This document shows, piece by piece, positions 29,915 to 39,786 of a stretch of DNA of 64,000 nucleotides. Both the position numbers and the translations under genes were made by a program. The notes beneath the pieces are model-generated. The model did not search any database. It was given only the letters and a program-made list of their open reading frames with translations, and was not told the DNA's origin. The DNA is from Verrucomicrobiota bacterium. GTDB lineage: Bacteria > Verrucomicrobiota > Verrucomicrobiia > Limisphaerales > VHDF01. Location: positions 16,882-80,881 of the forward strand of contig VHDF01000009.1 in assembly GCA_016871495.1 (NCBI GenBank), written 5' to 3'. Positions within the stretch are counted from its first letter, which is position 1. Every line of letters begins with the position of its first letter.

Positions 29915-30775
29915 TTAACGAGCGGCGGGCGCCGGATTGACAACGGCCCCGCCGCTTTCATTTGCCCTCGGGCCCGCATACAGAGTCATGGCGCCCCCGC
30001 GGGCAAATCCAGCCAGAATCAAGCCCGCCTCCCGCGCCAGACTCACGGCCAGAGTGGTGGGAGCGGAGACGGCCACCACCGCGGAGATTCCGGCGGCCAG
30101 CGCTTTCTGCGCAATTTCGAAAGAGACCCTTCCGCTGACCGCCAAGGCGCAGTCCGTCAAGGGAATGCGTCCGTCCAAAAACGCGTGTCCCACCACTTTG
30201 TCCACGGCGTTGTGGCGCCCCACGTCTTCCCTCACCACCAGCAACCGCCCCTGCCGGTCGAACAGCGCGGCGGCATGCACGCCTCCGGTCTTTTTGAAGA
30301 GGGTTTGCTTCGCCGCCATTCGCCCGGGAAGTTCGGCCAGCAAGTCCAAATCGACCCCGCGTTCCACCACCAAAGCCGCGTAGCGCCGGCGCACATTCTC
30401 GATCATTTTCGACCCGCAAAACCCGCAGCTGCTGCTCGTGAGGAAGCCTCGTCCCATGGTCTTCCAATCCAGGCGAACCTTGGCCGAAAGAAAGGCATTC
30501 ACGACCACGCCTTCCACCCCCTCGGCGCGGCAGGGGGCGAGCGAAATCCAATCGCTCCGTTTGCGTAGCAACCCCTCCGCGAGCAGAAATCCCGCCACCA
30601 GTTCGGTATCGTGCCCCGGGGTCCGCATGGTGACCCCGAAAACTTTGCCTCGTATGCGGATCTCGAGCGGTTCCTCCACGGCGAGCTCCGAAGCCCAGCC
30701 GCGCTTGGAACGTTTCGACGCCCTCCAGGCCACCCAGCGCCGGGCTGCGGCTGGCGGGGCTGACTTCATTTTCAA
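29915..30775 (-). CDS. fdhD: Formate dehydrogenase accessory sulfurtransferase FdhD
   Basis: FdhD passes sulfur from a cysteine desulfurase to the molybdenum cofactor of formate dehydrogenase-type enzymes. The 286-residue protein has the family's N-terminal EEPLEIRIRGKVFGVTMRTP and DTELVAGFLLAEGLL, the conserved CxxC loop SSSCGFCGS (Cys117, Cys120), TGGVHAAALFD, EDVGRHNAVDKVVGHAFL and LAVSGRVSFEIAQKAL. Length and motifs are normal. No formate dehydrogenase, moa/moe gene or transporter is adjacent, so its client enzyme must be elsewhere. ATGs at residues 1 and 3 are both possible. Confidence 0.95.
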   Translation of the reverse strand: MKMKSAPPAAARRWVAWRASKRSKRGWASELAVEEPLEIRIRGKVFGVTMRTPGHDTELVAGFLLAEGLLRKRSDWISLAPCRAEGVEGVVVNAFLSAKVRLDWKTMGRGFLTSSSCGFCGSKMIENVRRRYAALVVERGVDLDLLAELPGRMAAKQTLFKKTGGVHAAALFDRQGRLLVVREDVGRHNAVDKVVGHAFLDGRIPLTDCALAVSGRVSFEIAQKALAAGISAVVAVSAPTTLAVSLAREAGLILAGFARGGAMTLYAGPRANESGGAVVNPAPAAR

Positions 30776-30851
30776 TCGTCGTGGAAAAGGCAGACTCTCC
30801 GCCGTCCGGCACGGAGGAGAGTCGCCTGTCGGATGGGGAAGAGATCCGAGA

Positions 30852-31751
30852 TTACTTCCGCCCTTTTTTGGGGCCGCGCCCTTTGAACGTCAATTCGGCC
30901 ACGCCCGACTTGTCGAGTTCTCCCAGGCCCAGCTTGACCATCTTGCTGAACTGTTTGAACGTGGCTGTGGCGAGGGGCAGATCCAGTTTCTTGGCCTTGC
31001 CCAGGGACAGGGCGATGCCGGAGTCCTTTGCGGCGTGGGCTGCCGAAAAGAAGCAGGAATGTTCGCGGTTCTGCATGTCTTCGCCGTCGGTTTGGAGGAC
31101 GCGCGAATTCGCGCCTGTTTCCCCGAAGACTTCACGCAGCAAAGCCAGGTCAAGCCCCAGCGCGGCTCCCAGACCCAGTCCTTCGGCAAGGCCCGCGGTG
31201 TTGATGTTCATCACCATGTTGACCAAGGCTTTCACCTCGGCAGCCTTGCCGGTCGCGCCGACATACCTCATCGATTTGCTCAGTTTCTCCAGAATCGGCT
31301 TCACCCGCGAAAACGTGGCTTCCTTGCCGCCGCACATCAGATAGAGGGTTCCCTCACGTGCTTGGGTGATGCTGGAGGCCATGCACCCTTCCAGGGAAGC
31401 GGCGCCCGCCTTGGCGGCCAGTTTCTCGACTTGAAGATGCACCTTGGGGCTGATGGTCGCGCAATTGATGAAAACCCGGCCTCGGGCACCTTTGAGCAGA
31501 TGGTCCTTCTTGCCGGAGAAAATGCCCAACATGGCCTTGTCATCCGTCACCACGGTGATAATGACGTCCGAGAGTTCCGTGATCCGGGCGAGTGTCGCGC
31601 AAGCCTCCGCCCCGATCTCTTTCCCCAAATCCTCCGCCGCTTGTTTCCGGACATCAAAGACCGCGGTGACCGCGTATCCGCAATCCTTCAGGCGCCGCGC
31701 CATGTTGGCGCCCATGCGGCCCACCCCGACAAATCCAATGCGTTCTGACAT
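30852..31751 (-). CDS. NAD(P)-dependent beta-hydroxyacid dehydrogenase
   Basis: A 299-residue member of the 3-hydroxyisobutyrate dehydrogenase / tartronate-semialdehyde reductase / glyoxylate reductase group. It has the Rossmann motif IGFVGVGRMGANMARRL. The substrate-binding loop, usually DAPVSGG, reads LEGCMASSITQAREGTLYLM here, which is a deviation. The catalytic lysine is in AAEVKALVNMVMNINTAGLA. The C-terminal helix bundle has SCFFSAAHAAKDSGIALSLG. It probably reduces a small semialdehyde or alpha-keto acid such as glyoxylate or succinic semialdehyde. The C-terminus is basic (RGPKKGRK). It lies 76 bp upstream of fdhD on the same strand. Confidence 0.85.
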   Translation of the reverse strand: MSERIGFVGVGRMGANMARRLKDCGYAVTAVFDVRKQAAEDLGKEIGAEACATLARITELSDVIITVVTDDKAMLGIFSGKKDHLLKGARGRVFINCATISPKVHLQVEKLAAKAGAASLEGCMASSITQAREGTLYLMCGGKEATFSRVKPILEKLSKSMRYVGATGKAAEVKALVNMVMNINTAGLAEGLGLGAALGLDLALLREVFGETGANSRVLQTDGEDMQNREHSCFFSAAHAAKDSGIALSLGKAKKLDLPLATATFKQFSKMVKLGLGELDKSGVAELTFKGRGPKKGRK

Positions 31752-32089
31752 AGAAGTTCCTCCGATCGAATCGATGTTAAGCCATGCTGTTTGAGTTCAA
31801 CCACCGGCCCGGCTTCGTCGGACGTTCCCCACCTGCGAGCGCCGAACTTCACGCCGCAAAGGCAGGAGAGGCGCCTGAGAGGCCGCCGGTGAACACGTTC
31901 ACTCTATGGCCCGTCCCTCACTTCAATCACGACTTTTCTCGTGGACGGAAGTGAAAACTGACTCTTGTTGAAATGTCCAACTGGCATTAGACTTCTAACT
32001 GCGAACCGGGCTGCGGATTGAGCGCGCTGTGCATCGTTCATTCTGAGCGGCTTGGGCCGAACTCGAGATCCATTGAATTCCGATTGAGA
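31752..32089. other. Intergenic gap, divergent promoters
   Basis: Separates the minus-strand dehydrogenase from the plus-strand lipoprotein-ResB-CcsA operon. Promoters for both are expected. No repeat element, hairpin or small gene is evident. Confidence 0.45.
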
Positions 32090-33187
32090 ATGATTGAAAT
32101 TTTGAAGCCTGGCGGCAGGACACCTCATCGACGCACCGTCGTGCCGGGGTTTCTTGCGGCATGTCTGGCCGCGGCGGCCTCGGGCTGCGGCCGCAACGAC
32201 ATTCAGGTCTATTCCATCCCCAAGGAAAAAGAGCCGGAGCGACGGTCCGCCTCCCGGGAATCGACGGGTCCGGCCGAAATTCCATCGTGGAAGAAACCGG
32301 CCCATTGGGAGGAACGCGGCCCCATGCGCATGAGCTTGGCTTCCTTCAATATTCTCGCGGCGTCGGGCGGTGGGGCTGAAGTGGCGATCATGCCATTTCC
32401 ACATGGCAACGCCTCGGAGCTCGATTTTCTCAACATTTGGCGCAGCCAGCTGGGATTGAAGCTGCTGGATGCTTCCTCGGTCACTGGGATTGCCCAAGGC
32501 GCGAGGATGGCCGGAGAGCCCGCTCAGATTTACGATGTCACCGCTCGATTGGCGGAGACGGACGCGGAACCTGCCGAGCGTGTCTTTGTCGCGGTGCAAG
32601 CGCGCCGGAGAACGCTCTGGTTGATCAAGCTCCAAGGCTCGCCCGCCGTCGTGGGATCCGAGCTTGGCACGTTCCAAACCTTTCTTTCAGGCATCGAATT
32701 CAAACCCGCCGATCCGGGGTCCAGCTCCCGAACGACGGCGCAGGATGAGCCTCTCAAATTGCCTGATTGGAAACTTCCGGCCTCCTGGCAGCCGCAGGCG
32801 CCGCCGAACATGCTCCTGGCCAAATTTACCGCCACCGGAGCGAACGCCGCCTCGACCGAGATCACCGTCAGCGCTTTCCCGGGTGCCGCGGGGGGGCTCC
32901 TGATGAATGTGAACCGGTGGCGCGGCCAGATCTCCCTGAACCCTTTGTCCAACGAGGAGCTGGCCAAGCTCGCCCAAACCCTGGAATTGTCGGGCCTTGT
33001 GGCGACGGTGGTGGATATGTCTGGCACCGATTCCAAGTCTCAAAAACCGGCGCGTGTCATCGGAGCCGTGATTCCTCAAGGCGGCCGGACCTGGTTTTTC
33101 AAGATGATGGGGGATGTTCAAGCTTCCGAGGAACAAAAACCCGAGTTTTTCAAATTCATTCAATCCCTGCGTTTTCCCGATGCTTGA
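32090..33187 (+). CDS. Lipoprotein with two tandem related domains, first gene of cytochrome c assembly operon
   Basis: A 365-residue predicted lipoprotein of unknown function. The signal ends AAAASGC, giving Cys33 as lipid site. Two similar halves follow. About 65-205: IPSWKKPAHWEERGPMRMSL, AEVAIMPFPHG, FLNIWRSQLGLKLLD. About 220-365: LPDWKLPASWQPQAPPNMLL, ITVSAFPGAAGG, NVNRWRGQISLNPLS. They share W-x-x-P-x-x-W, the small FPG/FPHG motif and a W-R-x-Q segment, implying internal duplication. Its 3' end overlaps resB by 8 bp, suggesting a role in cytochrome c maturation or a periplasmic redox process. ATG 32090 is chosen because it begins the basic n-region before the lipobox. Confidence 0.7.
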   Translation: MIEILKPGGRTPHRRTVVPGFLAACLAAAASGCGRNDIQVYSIPKEKEPERRSASRESTGPAEIPSWKKPAHWEERGPMRMSLASFNILAASGGGAEVAIMPFPHGNASELDFLNIWRSQLGLKLLDASSVTGIAQGARMAGEPAQIYDVTARLAETDAEPAERVFVAVQARRRTLWLIKLQGSPAVVGSELGTFQTFLSGIEFKPADPGSSSRTTAQDEPLKLPDWKLPASWQPQAPPNMLLAKFTATGANAASTEITVSAFPGAAGGLLMNVNRWRGQISLNPLSNEELAKLAQTLELSGLVATVVDMSGTDSKSQKPARVIGAVIPQGGRTWFFKMMGDVQASEEQKPEFFKFIQSLRFPDA

Positions 33188-34340
33188 ACGTCCCTTCCAG
33201 TTTTTTTCCTCGCTTCGATTGACCGTGGTGTTGCTGGCGATCGCCACGGTGCTGGTCTTTGTCGGAACCCTGGCCCAGGTCGAAGAAGGACTCTACCTCG
33301 CTCAGAACCGTTACTTCAAAAGTTTCCTCATCTTTTGGACACCGGGAAACAGCTCGATCCAGATTCCCATCCTTCCGGGCGGTTACACGGTGGGAACGTT
33401 GCTCCTCATCAACCTGGTGGCGGCCCATGTGAAGCGATTCGAGTTCACACGCAAGAAGGCCGGCATTTTTCTCACGCACATCGGCATCGTGCTCCTGCTG
33501 GTTGGGCAGCTCGCCACGGACATGCTCTCCACGGAAAGCGCGCTCCGATTCAACGAGGGCGAAACCAAGAATTATTCCGAGGATTTCCACGCCAATGAAC
33601 TGGTGATCATCGACACTTCGGATGCGGACAAGGACCACGTGATGTCCATCCCGGATGGACGTCTCCGACCCGGCGCCGAGATTCGCCACGAACGGTTGCC
33701 CTTCACCCTTCAGGTGCTGGAATTCTGGCCGAACTCCGACCTCTTTTCACAGAGCACGAACGGCACGTTGGAGGTTCGGGCTTCCCAGGGTGTGGGAGTG
33801 GGATTGCACCTGCTCCCCCGGCCCATCACCACCAAGATGGATGAGCGCAACTTGCCGAGTGCGCTCGTGAGGATCACCGCCGGGGGACAGGATCTTGGGA
33901 CGTGGCTGGTTTCGAGCATGCTGAGCAGAAAGCAAGTCCTGACGCACGGGAGCAAGACCTACTCGCTGGCTCTGCGCTTCAAGCGCCATTACACGCCTTA
34001 TTCGATGACCCTCCTGGACGCGGACAACGAGTATTACGTTGGCACCAAGAAGCCGAAGCATTTCTCCAGCCGGGTCCGGATCGAACACACCGAATCGAAG
34101 GAGAATCGCGAGTCCTTGATCTACATGAACAATCCCCTGCGCTATCAAGGATTGACCTATTACCAATTTCAGATGGGAACGGGCGAGGGAGGCCTGGGGC
34201 AGAGTTCGACGCTGCAAGTCGTCCGCAACCCGAGTTGGCTCACGCCTTATTTGGGATGTGTCATCGTCGCCGCGGGATTGACGCTGCAATTCATGATTCA
34301 TCTTGTCGGATTCGCCACGCGCCGGAAGGAAGCCGCATGA
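33180..34340 (+). CDS. resB: Cytochrome c biogenesis protein ResB (System II)
   Basis: ResB/Ccs1 holds heme and apocytochrome with CcsA in System II maturation. The 386-residue protein has three N-terminal helices (LTVVLLAIATVLVFVGTLAQ, VGTLLLINLVAAHV, IFLTHIGIVLLLVGQLAT). A large periplasmic domain ends with RESLIYMNNPLRYQGLTYYQ, the family's C-terminal signature, and a last helix (LTPYLGCVIVAAGLTLQFMI). It overlaps both neighbours: 8 bp with the lipoprotein gene and ATGA with ccsA. ATG 33180 is used because it begins the canonical LxSLRLTVVLL region. Confidence 0.9.
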   Translation: MLERPFQFFSSLRLTVVLLAIATVLVFVGTLAQVEEGLYLAQNRYFKSFLIFWTPGNSSIQIPILPGGYTVGTLLLINLVAAHVKRFEFTRKKAGIFLTHIGIVLLLVGQLATDMLSTESALRFNEGETKNYSEDFHANELVIIDTSDADKDHVMSIPDGRLRPGAEIRHERLPFTLQVLEFWPNSDLFSQSTNGTLEVRASQGVGVGLHLLPRPITTKMDERNLPSALVRITAGGQDLGTWLVSSMLSRKQVLTHGSKTYSLALRFKRHYTPYSMTLLDADNEYYVGTKKPKHFSSRVRIEHTESKENRESLIYMNNPLRYQGLTYYQFQMGTGEGGLGQSSTLQVVRNPSWLTPYLGCVIVAAGLTLQFMIHLVGFATRRKEAA

Positions 34341-36349
34341 AAAAGAAACTGCCTTGGATTCTGCTTTTCCTCTTCGTCCTGGAGGCGGCCCTCGCCCTCC
34401 GTCCCCGGAAGGAAAGGGAATATCACACCATCGCTTTTGGACGCCTGCCCGTGCTGCTGGATGGGCGCATTCAGCCGTTGGACTCGGTGGCGCGGAACGC
34501 GTTGCTGCAAATCCGCGGCAATCAGGCTGTGCCCCTCGAGGGCAACGGAGGCGGAGGCAAGGTTTGGGGGGAATGGAGCGCGATCAAAGATCAACGGCCC
34601 CTGGAAGAGCGCAAGTGGTGGCAGTTCCACAAGCATCCCAAGAAGCTCAAGCCCTCGGATTGGATTGCGGAATTGATGTTCAAGCCGGAGCAGGCGGATG
34701 AACGCTACGTCTTCCTGATTCATCACCCGGAATTGCTGGGGGAATTGAAGCTGGACGGCAAAGGGGTTGAGCACAGCGGCCTGCGCTACTTCACCTTTAG
34801 CGAGATTCGCCCTGTGCTGCCCACCATCGGAGGCCATGCCAAGCAACTGCATGAGTCCGGAAAAAACGCCTCCTTGCAGACGCCGCTTGAAAGGCAGGTC
34901 CTCAAGCTCTTCAACGCGGTCACGATTTATCAACGCCTGCGCCGTAACATCCGGCCCGACACCTCCTCGAACTGGAGCGCTGAAATCGCCGAATTCCAGA
35001 AGAAGATCGCCCCCGGGCTTGCGGCCTGGAGAGCCCGCGAAGCCGGCCGGGCCTACGAGACCAACGTGTTCGAGGACTTTACGCGGGCCCTCGAACCGAT
35101 CGACGAAATGGCGAATTTATCGTATGCCTTGGTGATTCCCCCGGCGAAGCCTGAAACGGACCGCAAAGGCTGGGTGAATCTGGGCGCTTCCTTGCTCGAT
35201 TCCATCCGTGCAGGAGAACTCCATCCCGCCGTCCCGTATTTTGCCGCCATGGCGGATGGTTACCGCCAGGGGAAGGCGGAAGACTTCAACAAAGCGGTGG
35301 CTGACTACCGCCTTTGGTTGGGGTCGCGCCTGGGGATGGAAGTGGACAAGGCGTCCAAGGAATATTTCTTCAACACGCTGCAGCCCTTTTACCGGGCGAT
35401 GCTGATTTACCTGACGGCATTCCTGCTCGGGTGCGCGCATTGGTTTAATCTGTCCGAATGGCTGCGCAAGTCGGCGGTGTATTTGATCGGGTTTGCGTGG
35501 ATCATCCATACCGTCGGATTGATTTTCCGCATGGTGCTGGAGGGGCGTCCCCCGGTGACGAACCTGTATTCTTCAGCCATTTTCATCGGCTGGGGCACGG
35601 TGATTCTGGGTTTGCTGCTGGAACGAATCTATCTTGGCGGGATCGGCGCCGTGGTGGCGGCCATTACGGGGTTTGTGACCCAAATTATTGCGCACAATCT
35701 CGCGTTGGGGGGCGACACCATGGTGATGTTGGAAGCGGTTCTCGACACCAATTTCTGGCTCGCGACGCACGTGGTGATTATCACGCTGGGGTATTCCGCC
35801 ACGTTCGTCGCCGGATTTCTGGCGATGATTTACATCCTGCGCGGGGTGTTTACCCGGGGGTTGACCGGAGAAACCGGCAAGGCCTTGAGCCGCATGGTTT
35901 ATGGCATCACGTGTTTTGCCACCCTCTTCAGTTTCACCGGAACGGTGCTGGGCGGCATTTGGGCGGATCAATCCTGGGGGCGTTTTTGGGGCTGGGACCC
36001 CAAGGAGAACGGAGCCCTGATGATTGTGTTGTGGTGCGCCATCATCCTCCATGCCCGATGGGGAGGCTTGGTGCGCGATCGCGGCATCATGAATCTCGCC
36101 GTGTTCGGCAACATCGTCACCAGCTTCTCCTGGTTCGGAGTCAACATGCTGGGCGTCGGGCTGCATTCCTACGGTTTCATGGACGCCGCCTTCAAGTGGC
36201 TCTCCGTTTTCATCGCCAGCCAGCTCGTGATCATCGGATTCGGGCTGATTCCCATGAGGCACTGGATGAGCTTCCAGGACCGCGTGCCCCCGGGTTCGAA
36301 CCCGGGCGGGGCTGAGCCAGCACCGCGTCCCGTGGGCGCGGCGGCTTGA
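34337..36349 (+). CDS. ccsA: Cytochrome c biogenesis protein CcsA/ResC with long N-terminal periplasmic domain
   Basis: The heme handling and export subunit of System II. At 670 residues it is about twice the usual length. Residues 5-22 form a first helix, followed by about 330 mostly soluble residues (AFGRLPVLLDGRIQPLDSVA, YFTFSEIRPVLPTIGGHAKQ). The standard CcsA membrane domain runs from about 360: VLEGRPPVTNLYSSAIFIGW and the tryptophan-rich heme motif WADQSWGRFWGWDPKENGAL near 541-560. Conserved histidines flank it (WLATHVVIITLGYSATFVAG, VGLHSYGF). It starts within the resB stop (ATGA). The extension may scaffold ResB or the upstream lipoprotein; its function is unknown. Confidence 0.92.
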   Translation: MKKKLPWILLFLFVLEAALALRPRKEREYHTIAFGRLPVLLDGRIQPLDSVARNALLQIRGNQAVPLEGNGGGGKVWGEWSAIKDQRPLEERKWWQFHKHPKKLKPSDWIAELMFKPEQADERYVFLIHHPELLGELKLDGKGVEHSGLRYFTFSEIRPVLPTIGGHAKQLHESGKNASLQTPLERQVLKLFNAVTIYQRLRRNIRPDTSSNWSAEIAEFQKKIAPGLAAWRAREAGRAYETNVFEDFTRALEPIDEMANLSYALVIPPAKPETDRKGWVNLGASLLDSIRAGELHPAVPYFAAMADGYRQGKAEDFNKAVADYRLWLGSRLGMEVDKASKEYFFNTLQPFYRAMLIYLTAFLLGCAHWFNLSEWLRKSAVYLIGFAWIIHTVGLIFRMVLEGRPPVTNLYSSAIFIGWGTVILGLLLERIYLGGIGAVVAAITGFVTQIIAHNLALGGDTMVMLEAVLDTNFWLATHVVIITLGYSATFVAGFLAMIYILRGVFTRGLTGETGKALSRMVYGITCFATLFSFTGTVLGGIWADQSWGRFWGWDPKENGALMIVLWCAIILHARWGGLVRDRGIMNLAVFGNIVTSFSWFGVNMLGVGLHSYGFMDAAFKWLSVFIASQLVIIGFGLIPMRHWMSFQDRVPPGSNPGGAEPAPRPVGAAA

Positions 36350-36352
36350 ACC

Positions 36353-37075
36353 TTACATGCTGAACTCCGGACCGAGATAGATCTCCCGAGCTCTCGCATC
36401 GTTCACCAGGAAATCCGCGGTTCCCTCGCACAATACTTGCCCGCGATGGATGACGTAGGCCCGGTCCACCAGCTTGAGGGTTTCCCGCACGTTGTGGTCG
36501 GTGATCAGAATGCCCAGCCCGCGTTCCTTCAAACGGCGCAGGATCTTTTGAACCTCGAAGACCGCGATCGGATCGATGCCGCTGAAAGGTTCGTCCAAGA
36601 GCAGCAGCTTCGGACTGGTCACCAGGGCGCGAGTGATTTCGAGACGCCGCTTTTCACCACCGCTGAGCATGTAAGCTTTGCTGCGGGCCACACGCGTGAG
36701 GTCGAGTTCGTCCAGGAGATGCTTCAACCGCACCCGGCGCTCGCGTCCGTCGATCGCGCACGTCTCCAGGATCGCCAGCAGATTCTCCTCCACCGTCAGC
36801 TTGCGAAACACGGAAGGTTCTTGAGTGAGATAACCGATGCCCAGGCGCGCCCGCCGATGCATCGGTAATCCGGTAATGGGTTTCTCCTCGAAACAAACCT
36901 TGCCTTCCTCTGGACGGACCAATCCCACCACGATGTTGAAGGTGGTGGTCTTGCCGGCGCCGTTGGGGCCAAGCAGCCCCACGATCTCGCCCGCAGCCAC
37001 CTGGATGGAAACCCCATCCACCACACGGCGGCCTTTGTACGATTTGACGAGCTGTTCGGTGCTGAGAAGAGGCAT
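36353..37075 (-). CDS. lptB: LPS export ABC transporter ATPase LptB
   Basis: The cytoplasmic ATPase that powers extraction of lipopolysaccharide from the inner membrane. The 240-residue protein has Walker A GLLGPNGAGKTTTFNIVVGL, the Q-loop GIGYLTQEPSVFRKLTVEEN, ABC signature LSGGEKRRLEITRAL, Walker B LLLLDEPFSGIDPIAV and switch histidine ILITDHNVRETL. FSGIDP and the DHNVRETL form are typical of LptB. ATG 37075 is preferred, 12 bp after the LptA-like stop; a TTG abutting that stop at 37087 would add MDIA. It is the last gene of kdsA-lptA-lptB and converges on ccsA with 3 bp between stops. Confidence 0.93.
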   Translation of the reverse strand: MPLLSTEQLVKSYKGRRVVDGVSIQVAAGEIVGLLGPNGAGKTTTFNIVVGLVRPEEGKVCFEEKPITGLPMHRRARLGIGYLTQEPSVFRKLTVEENLLAILETCAIDGRERRVRLKHLLDELDLTRVARSKAYMLSGGEKRRLEITRALVTSPKLLLLDEPFSGIDPIAVFEVQKILRRLKERGLGILITDHNVRETLKLVDRAYVIHRGQVLCEGTADFLVNDARAREIYLGPEFSM

Positions 37076-37087
37076 GGCGATGTCCAA

Positions 37088-38971
37088 TCAAGGAGAGGGT
37101 GCGCCCCTGGTTTTCTTCAATGAATCGCCACGGCCGGAAACCACATAGTCCTTCAGCCGGAACTTGCGAGTATCCATGTTCCAGTGCACCGGCTCACCGC
37201 TTTCGACCCACAAGCCGGATTCGGTGGTGAAACGCGGATTGCCTTCAAGCAAGGCCAGTTGATTCGTCGGAGTCAGTGTCAGGCGTTCCCCTTCTCCACG
37301 CAGGAACCGCTGGCTGCGCGACGATAAGAACTTCACCCCGCCCTCCGCCACAAGCCGGTCCAGTCGATTCGTCACCGCGGACATTTCCGCCACCACACTC
37401 AGAGCTTCCATGCGATCTTGATTCTGGCGAATCACCACATTTCCATCGGCCGCAATCCGACGGGCTCTCTTGCCTTCCTCGTCGAGCACGACATTCAGAT
37501 TCTGGGCGTCGAGAGTGCCGGCCGGAGTCTTCACCTTGACGGGGCCGGAGAAGGTGACGCGGCCTTCCCGCATCATCATGCCGCTGGACTGAATCTCGGC
37601 CTCGGCGGCCTCGAGGGGAATGGAGGGAGGAACAGGCTTGGCTTGGAACCCTGACAAGTCCGGAATGAGTCCGCTGGCCAAGACCATCTGCCCGGGCAGA
37701 ACGAGGGTCGAACCTCCTGCCACCACGACGTCCGGAGAAGGGGATGTGACCTTGAGGCGCACCTGCCCGCCCTTGCCGCGGTACTCGCGCATTTGCCATT
37801 CGGCGCCACCGGCGAGCGTGAGCCAGCCGCCGGATTCCTCGAACTCCGCCTTGGCGCCTCGCAATTGACCTCGGGATTGGAGATCGATCAAATCGATTTC
37901 AACGGAGTCTTCGGCCACGATGCGCTCCAGCCGGTTCGTCCCGGTTCCTTGAAACACTTGCAGACGCCCCGCGCGCAACGTCCATTGATTCTCGCTGCGG
38001 GCATTGACGCGCCCTTGGAAATCGGCGCGAGCATCGCGAAACGTGTAACGCTCAGAATCGATCTCCACCCAGTTGGTTTTCCCGGGGTTTGATCCCACGG
38101 GAAGCGGCATGCGCAATCGGGCCTGGCCCTGGGCTTCAAAAATGATCGGGGTGGCGGCCGCGGTGGGAGCCTGTCTTTTCCGAGACGAGGTGATCAGCAG
38201 TTGATCGGCCCCGCCTTCCAACCCTCGCGCCTTGAATTGGGCTCCGCCGCGAAGATCCAGGCGGTCGTTCCCTTCGCTGGACTTGTCCGCGATAAACAAA
38301 GCCTGGCGGCCGGAAGCCTCGTAATGTTCCGCGCCTTCGGTCAGCGCGAGCCGAACATCGTCTTCAGCCTCGATGCGCTCGAAACCGCCACCTTCAACGC
38401 CCAGCGTCGCCGTGAGGCGTTCGCAGGAAAGACGTATTCTCCCCGATTGCTCCGCATTCACGCTGCCCATAAAGATGGCGATGCTGAGACGGGAATCGTA
38501 TTCGAGCCGGTCGGCTTGAACCTTGATGGGCATCTCCGCATCGTCCCGCCCCGCCGGAGGGCGCAAAACCGCCTCAACCCGATTCGAAAGCACCAACTGA
38601 CCGGACTTCTGCCGCCATTCGAATCCCACTCCTTCCAGCTCCAGTTTGCCGTCCGCCTGGGTGACCTTCAAATGGCCCGGCGAGGAAGCGGAATGGTCGG
38701 CCTGCCGGAAGAAGCATTCCTCGGCTACGGCGGTCATTTCGGGTTGGCGCTGGGCGCGAAAGGTTTTCAACTGAAACTTCGTGATGAGGAATCTTCCGTC
38801 TTTGAGCGGTCGAAACCCTTCCCCTTCGAACTGGGTGCGGAGTTCCCCCTTCTCGTCAAAAACAGGCGCCTTGAAGCCTCCACTGACCCTGCCGGAGCCA
38901 GCCGGAGCGGGACTGGCCGCCTGGAGTCCGATGCCAGCCAAGGCAAGCACCATGGTCATGGTCCATTTCAT
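37088..38971 (-). CDS. LptA/OstA-domain protein, enlarged (LptC/LptA-like)
   Basis: A periplasmic LPS-bridge protein, 627 residues against about 185 in E. coli LptA. A signal peptide ([20 protein letters not shown]) is followed by several OstA-like beta segments: LptC-like [40 protein letters not shown] and [60 protein letters not shown] and [20 protein letters not shown]. The repeats could form a long beta-jellyroll spanning much of the periplasm, possibly replacing separate LptC and LptA. The start is ATG 38971 with AGGAGG 7 nt upstream, and it overlaps the kdsA stop (ATGA). No LptF/G genes are in the window. Confidence 0.82.
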   Translation of the reverse strand: MKWTMTMVLALAGIGLQAASPAPAGSGRVSGGFKAPVFDEKGELRTQFEGEGFRPLKDGRFLITKFQLKTFRAQRQPEMTAVAEECFFRQADHSASSPGHLKVTQADGKLELEGVGFEWRQKSGQLVLSNRVEAVLRPPAGRDDAEMPIKVQADRLEYDSRLSIAIFMGSVNAEQSGRIRLSCERLTATLGVEGGGFERIEAEDDVRLALTEGAEHYEASGRQALFIADKSSEGNDRLDLRGGAQFKARGLEGGADQLLITSSRKRQAPTAAATPIIFEAQGQARLRMPLPVGSNPGKTNWVEIDSERYTFRDARADFQGRVNARSENQWTLRAGRLQVFQGTGTNRLERIVAEDSVEIDLIDLQSRGQLRGAKAEFEESGGWLTLAGGAEWQMREYRGKGGQVRLKVTSPSPDVVVAGGSTLVLPGQMVLASGLIPDLSGFQAKPVPPSIPLEAAEAEIQSSGMMMREGRVTFSGPVKVKTPAGTLDAQNLNVVLDEEGKRARRIAADGNVVIRQNQDRMEALSVVAEMSAVTNRLDRLVAEGGVKFLSSRSQRFLRGEGERLTLTPTNQLALLEGNPRFTTESGLWVESGEPVHWNMDTRKFRLKDYVVSGRGDSLKKTRGAPSP

Positions 38972-39786
38972 CGAGCCGCCTCCTGAATTCTCAGCCATCG
39001 TTCCAGCAGCTTGGGAACCTCGCGCAGGGAAATCATGTTGGCGCCATCGCTGGGAGCCCGATCGGGATTCGGATGCGTCTCGAGGAACACTCCGTTTGCG
39101 CCGGCCGCCACCGCGCCGGCCGCCAGGGTCGGCACAAACTCCCGCTGGCCTCCCGAGCAACCGTCACCGGCCCCCGGCAACTGCACAGAATGTGTGGCGT
39201 CGAACACAACTGGATAACCCAAAGCTTTCAGTTGCGGGATGGAACGAAGATCCACGACGAGGTTGTGATAGCCGAACGTGGTGCCCCTTTCGGTCAGCAA
39301 CAAGGCCCCGGCTCCCGCCTGCTTCAATTTGTCCACAACTCCTCGCATCTCCCGCGGAGCCATGAATTGGCCCTTTTTCACATTGACCACCCTCCCGGTG
39401 GCGGCGCAGGCCAGCAAAAGGTCGGTCTGGCGGCAAAGAAAGGCGGGCACTTGCAAAACATCCACGACTTCCCCGGCCAGAGCGGCTTGCGTTTCGTCGT
39501 GGACATCGGTGAGCAGCGGCACTCCGAGGATGGATCGGACACGGTCCAAGATCTCCAAACCTCGCTCGAGCCCTGGACCACGGTAGGATTTCGAGGAGGA
39601 TCGGTTGGCCTTGTCGTAGCTCGCCTTGAACACGAAGACGACGCCGAGGCGCTCGCAGAGGTCGCGCAAACGTTCGGCGACGCGCAGACAAAGCGCTTCG
39701 TTCTCGATCACGCAGGGGCCCGCGATGAGAAAGAGACGTCCTTCCTTTCGCAGTGACCGCCACAATTGGGATCCATCGGCGCGCAC
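38968..39786 (-). CDS. kdsA: 3-deoxy-8-phosphooctulonate synthase (Kdo-8-P synthase)
   Basis: Condenses PEP and arabinose-5-phosphate to Kdo-8-phosphate for the LPS inner core. Motifs: [105 protein letters not shown] and [20 protein letters not shown]. All active-site regions are present. Length from GTG 39786 is 272, close to the usual 280. The upstream ATG at 39903 lies inside repeat B, so its extra 39 residues are probably not translated. GTG 39786 is preceded by AAGGAG with a short 3-nt spacer. First gene of kdsA-lptA-lptB. Confidence 0.92.
   Translation of the reverse strand: MRADGSQLWRSLRKEGRLFLIAGPCVIENEALCLRVAERLRDLCERLGVVFVFKASYDKANRSSSKSYRGPGLERGLEILDRVRSILGVPLLTDVHDETQAALAGEVVDVLQVPAFLCRQTDLLLACAATGRVVNVKKGQFMAPREMRGVVDKLKQAGAGALLLTERGTTFGYHNLVVDLRSIPQLKALGYPVVFDATHSVQLPGAGDGCSGGQREFVPTLAAGAVAAGANGVFLETHPNPDRAPSDGANMISLREVPKLLERWLRIQEAAR

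Noticed and set aside
23767..31751. FdhD and the PVC heme protein as part of a formate dehydrogenase cluster
   Set aside because: They are on separate transcripts, with a divergent DNA-binding gene between them. No molybdopterin oxidoreductase subunit is in the window.
36289..36306. Palindrome CCCGGGTTCGAACCCGGG, which contains a tRNA T-loop-like GGTTCGAA
   Set aside because: It lies within the ccsA coding region and no tRNA cloverleaf can be drawn around it. It is probably coincidental.
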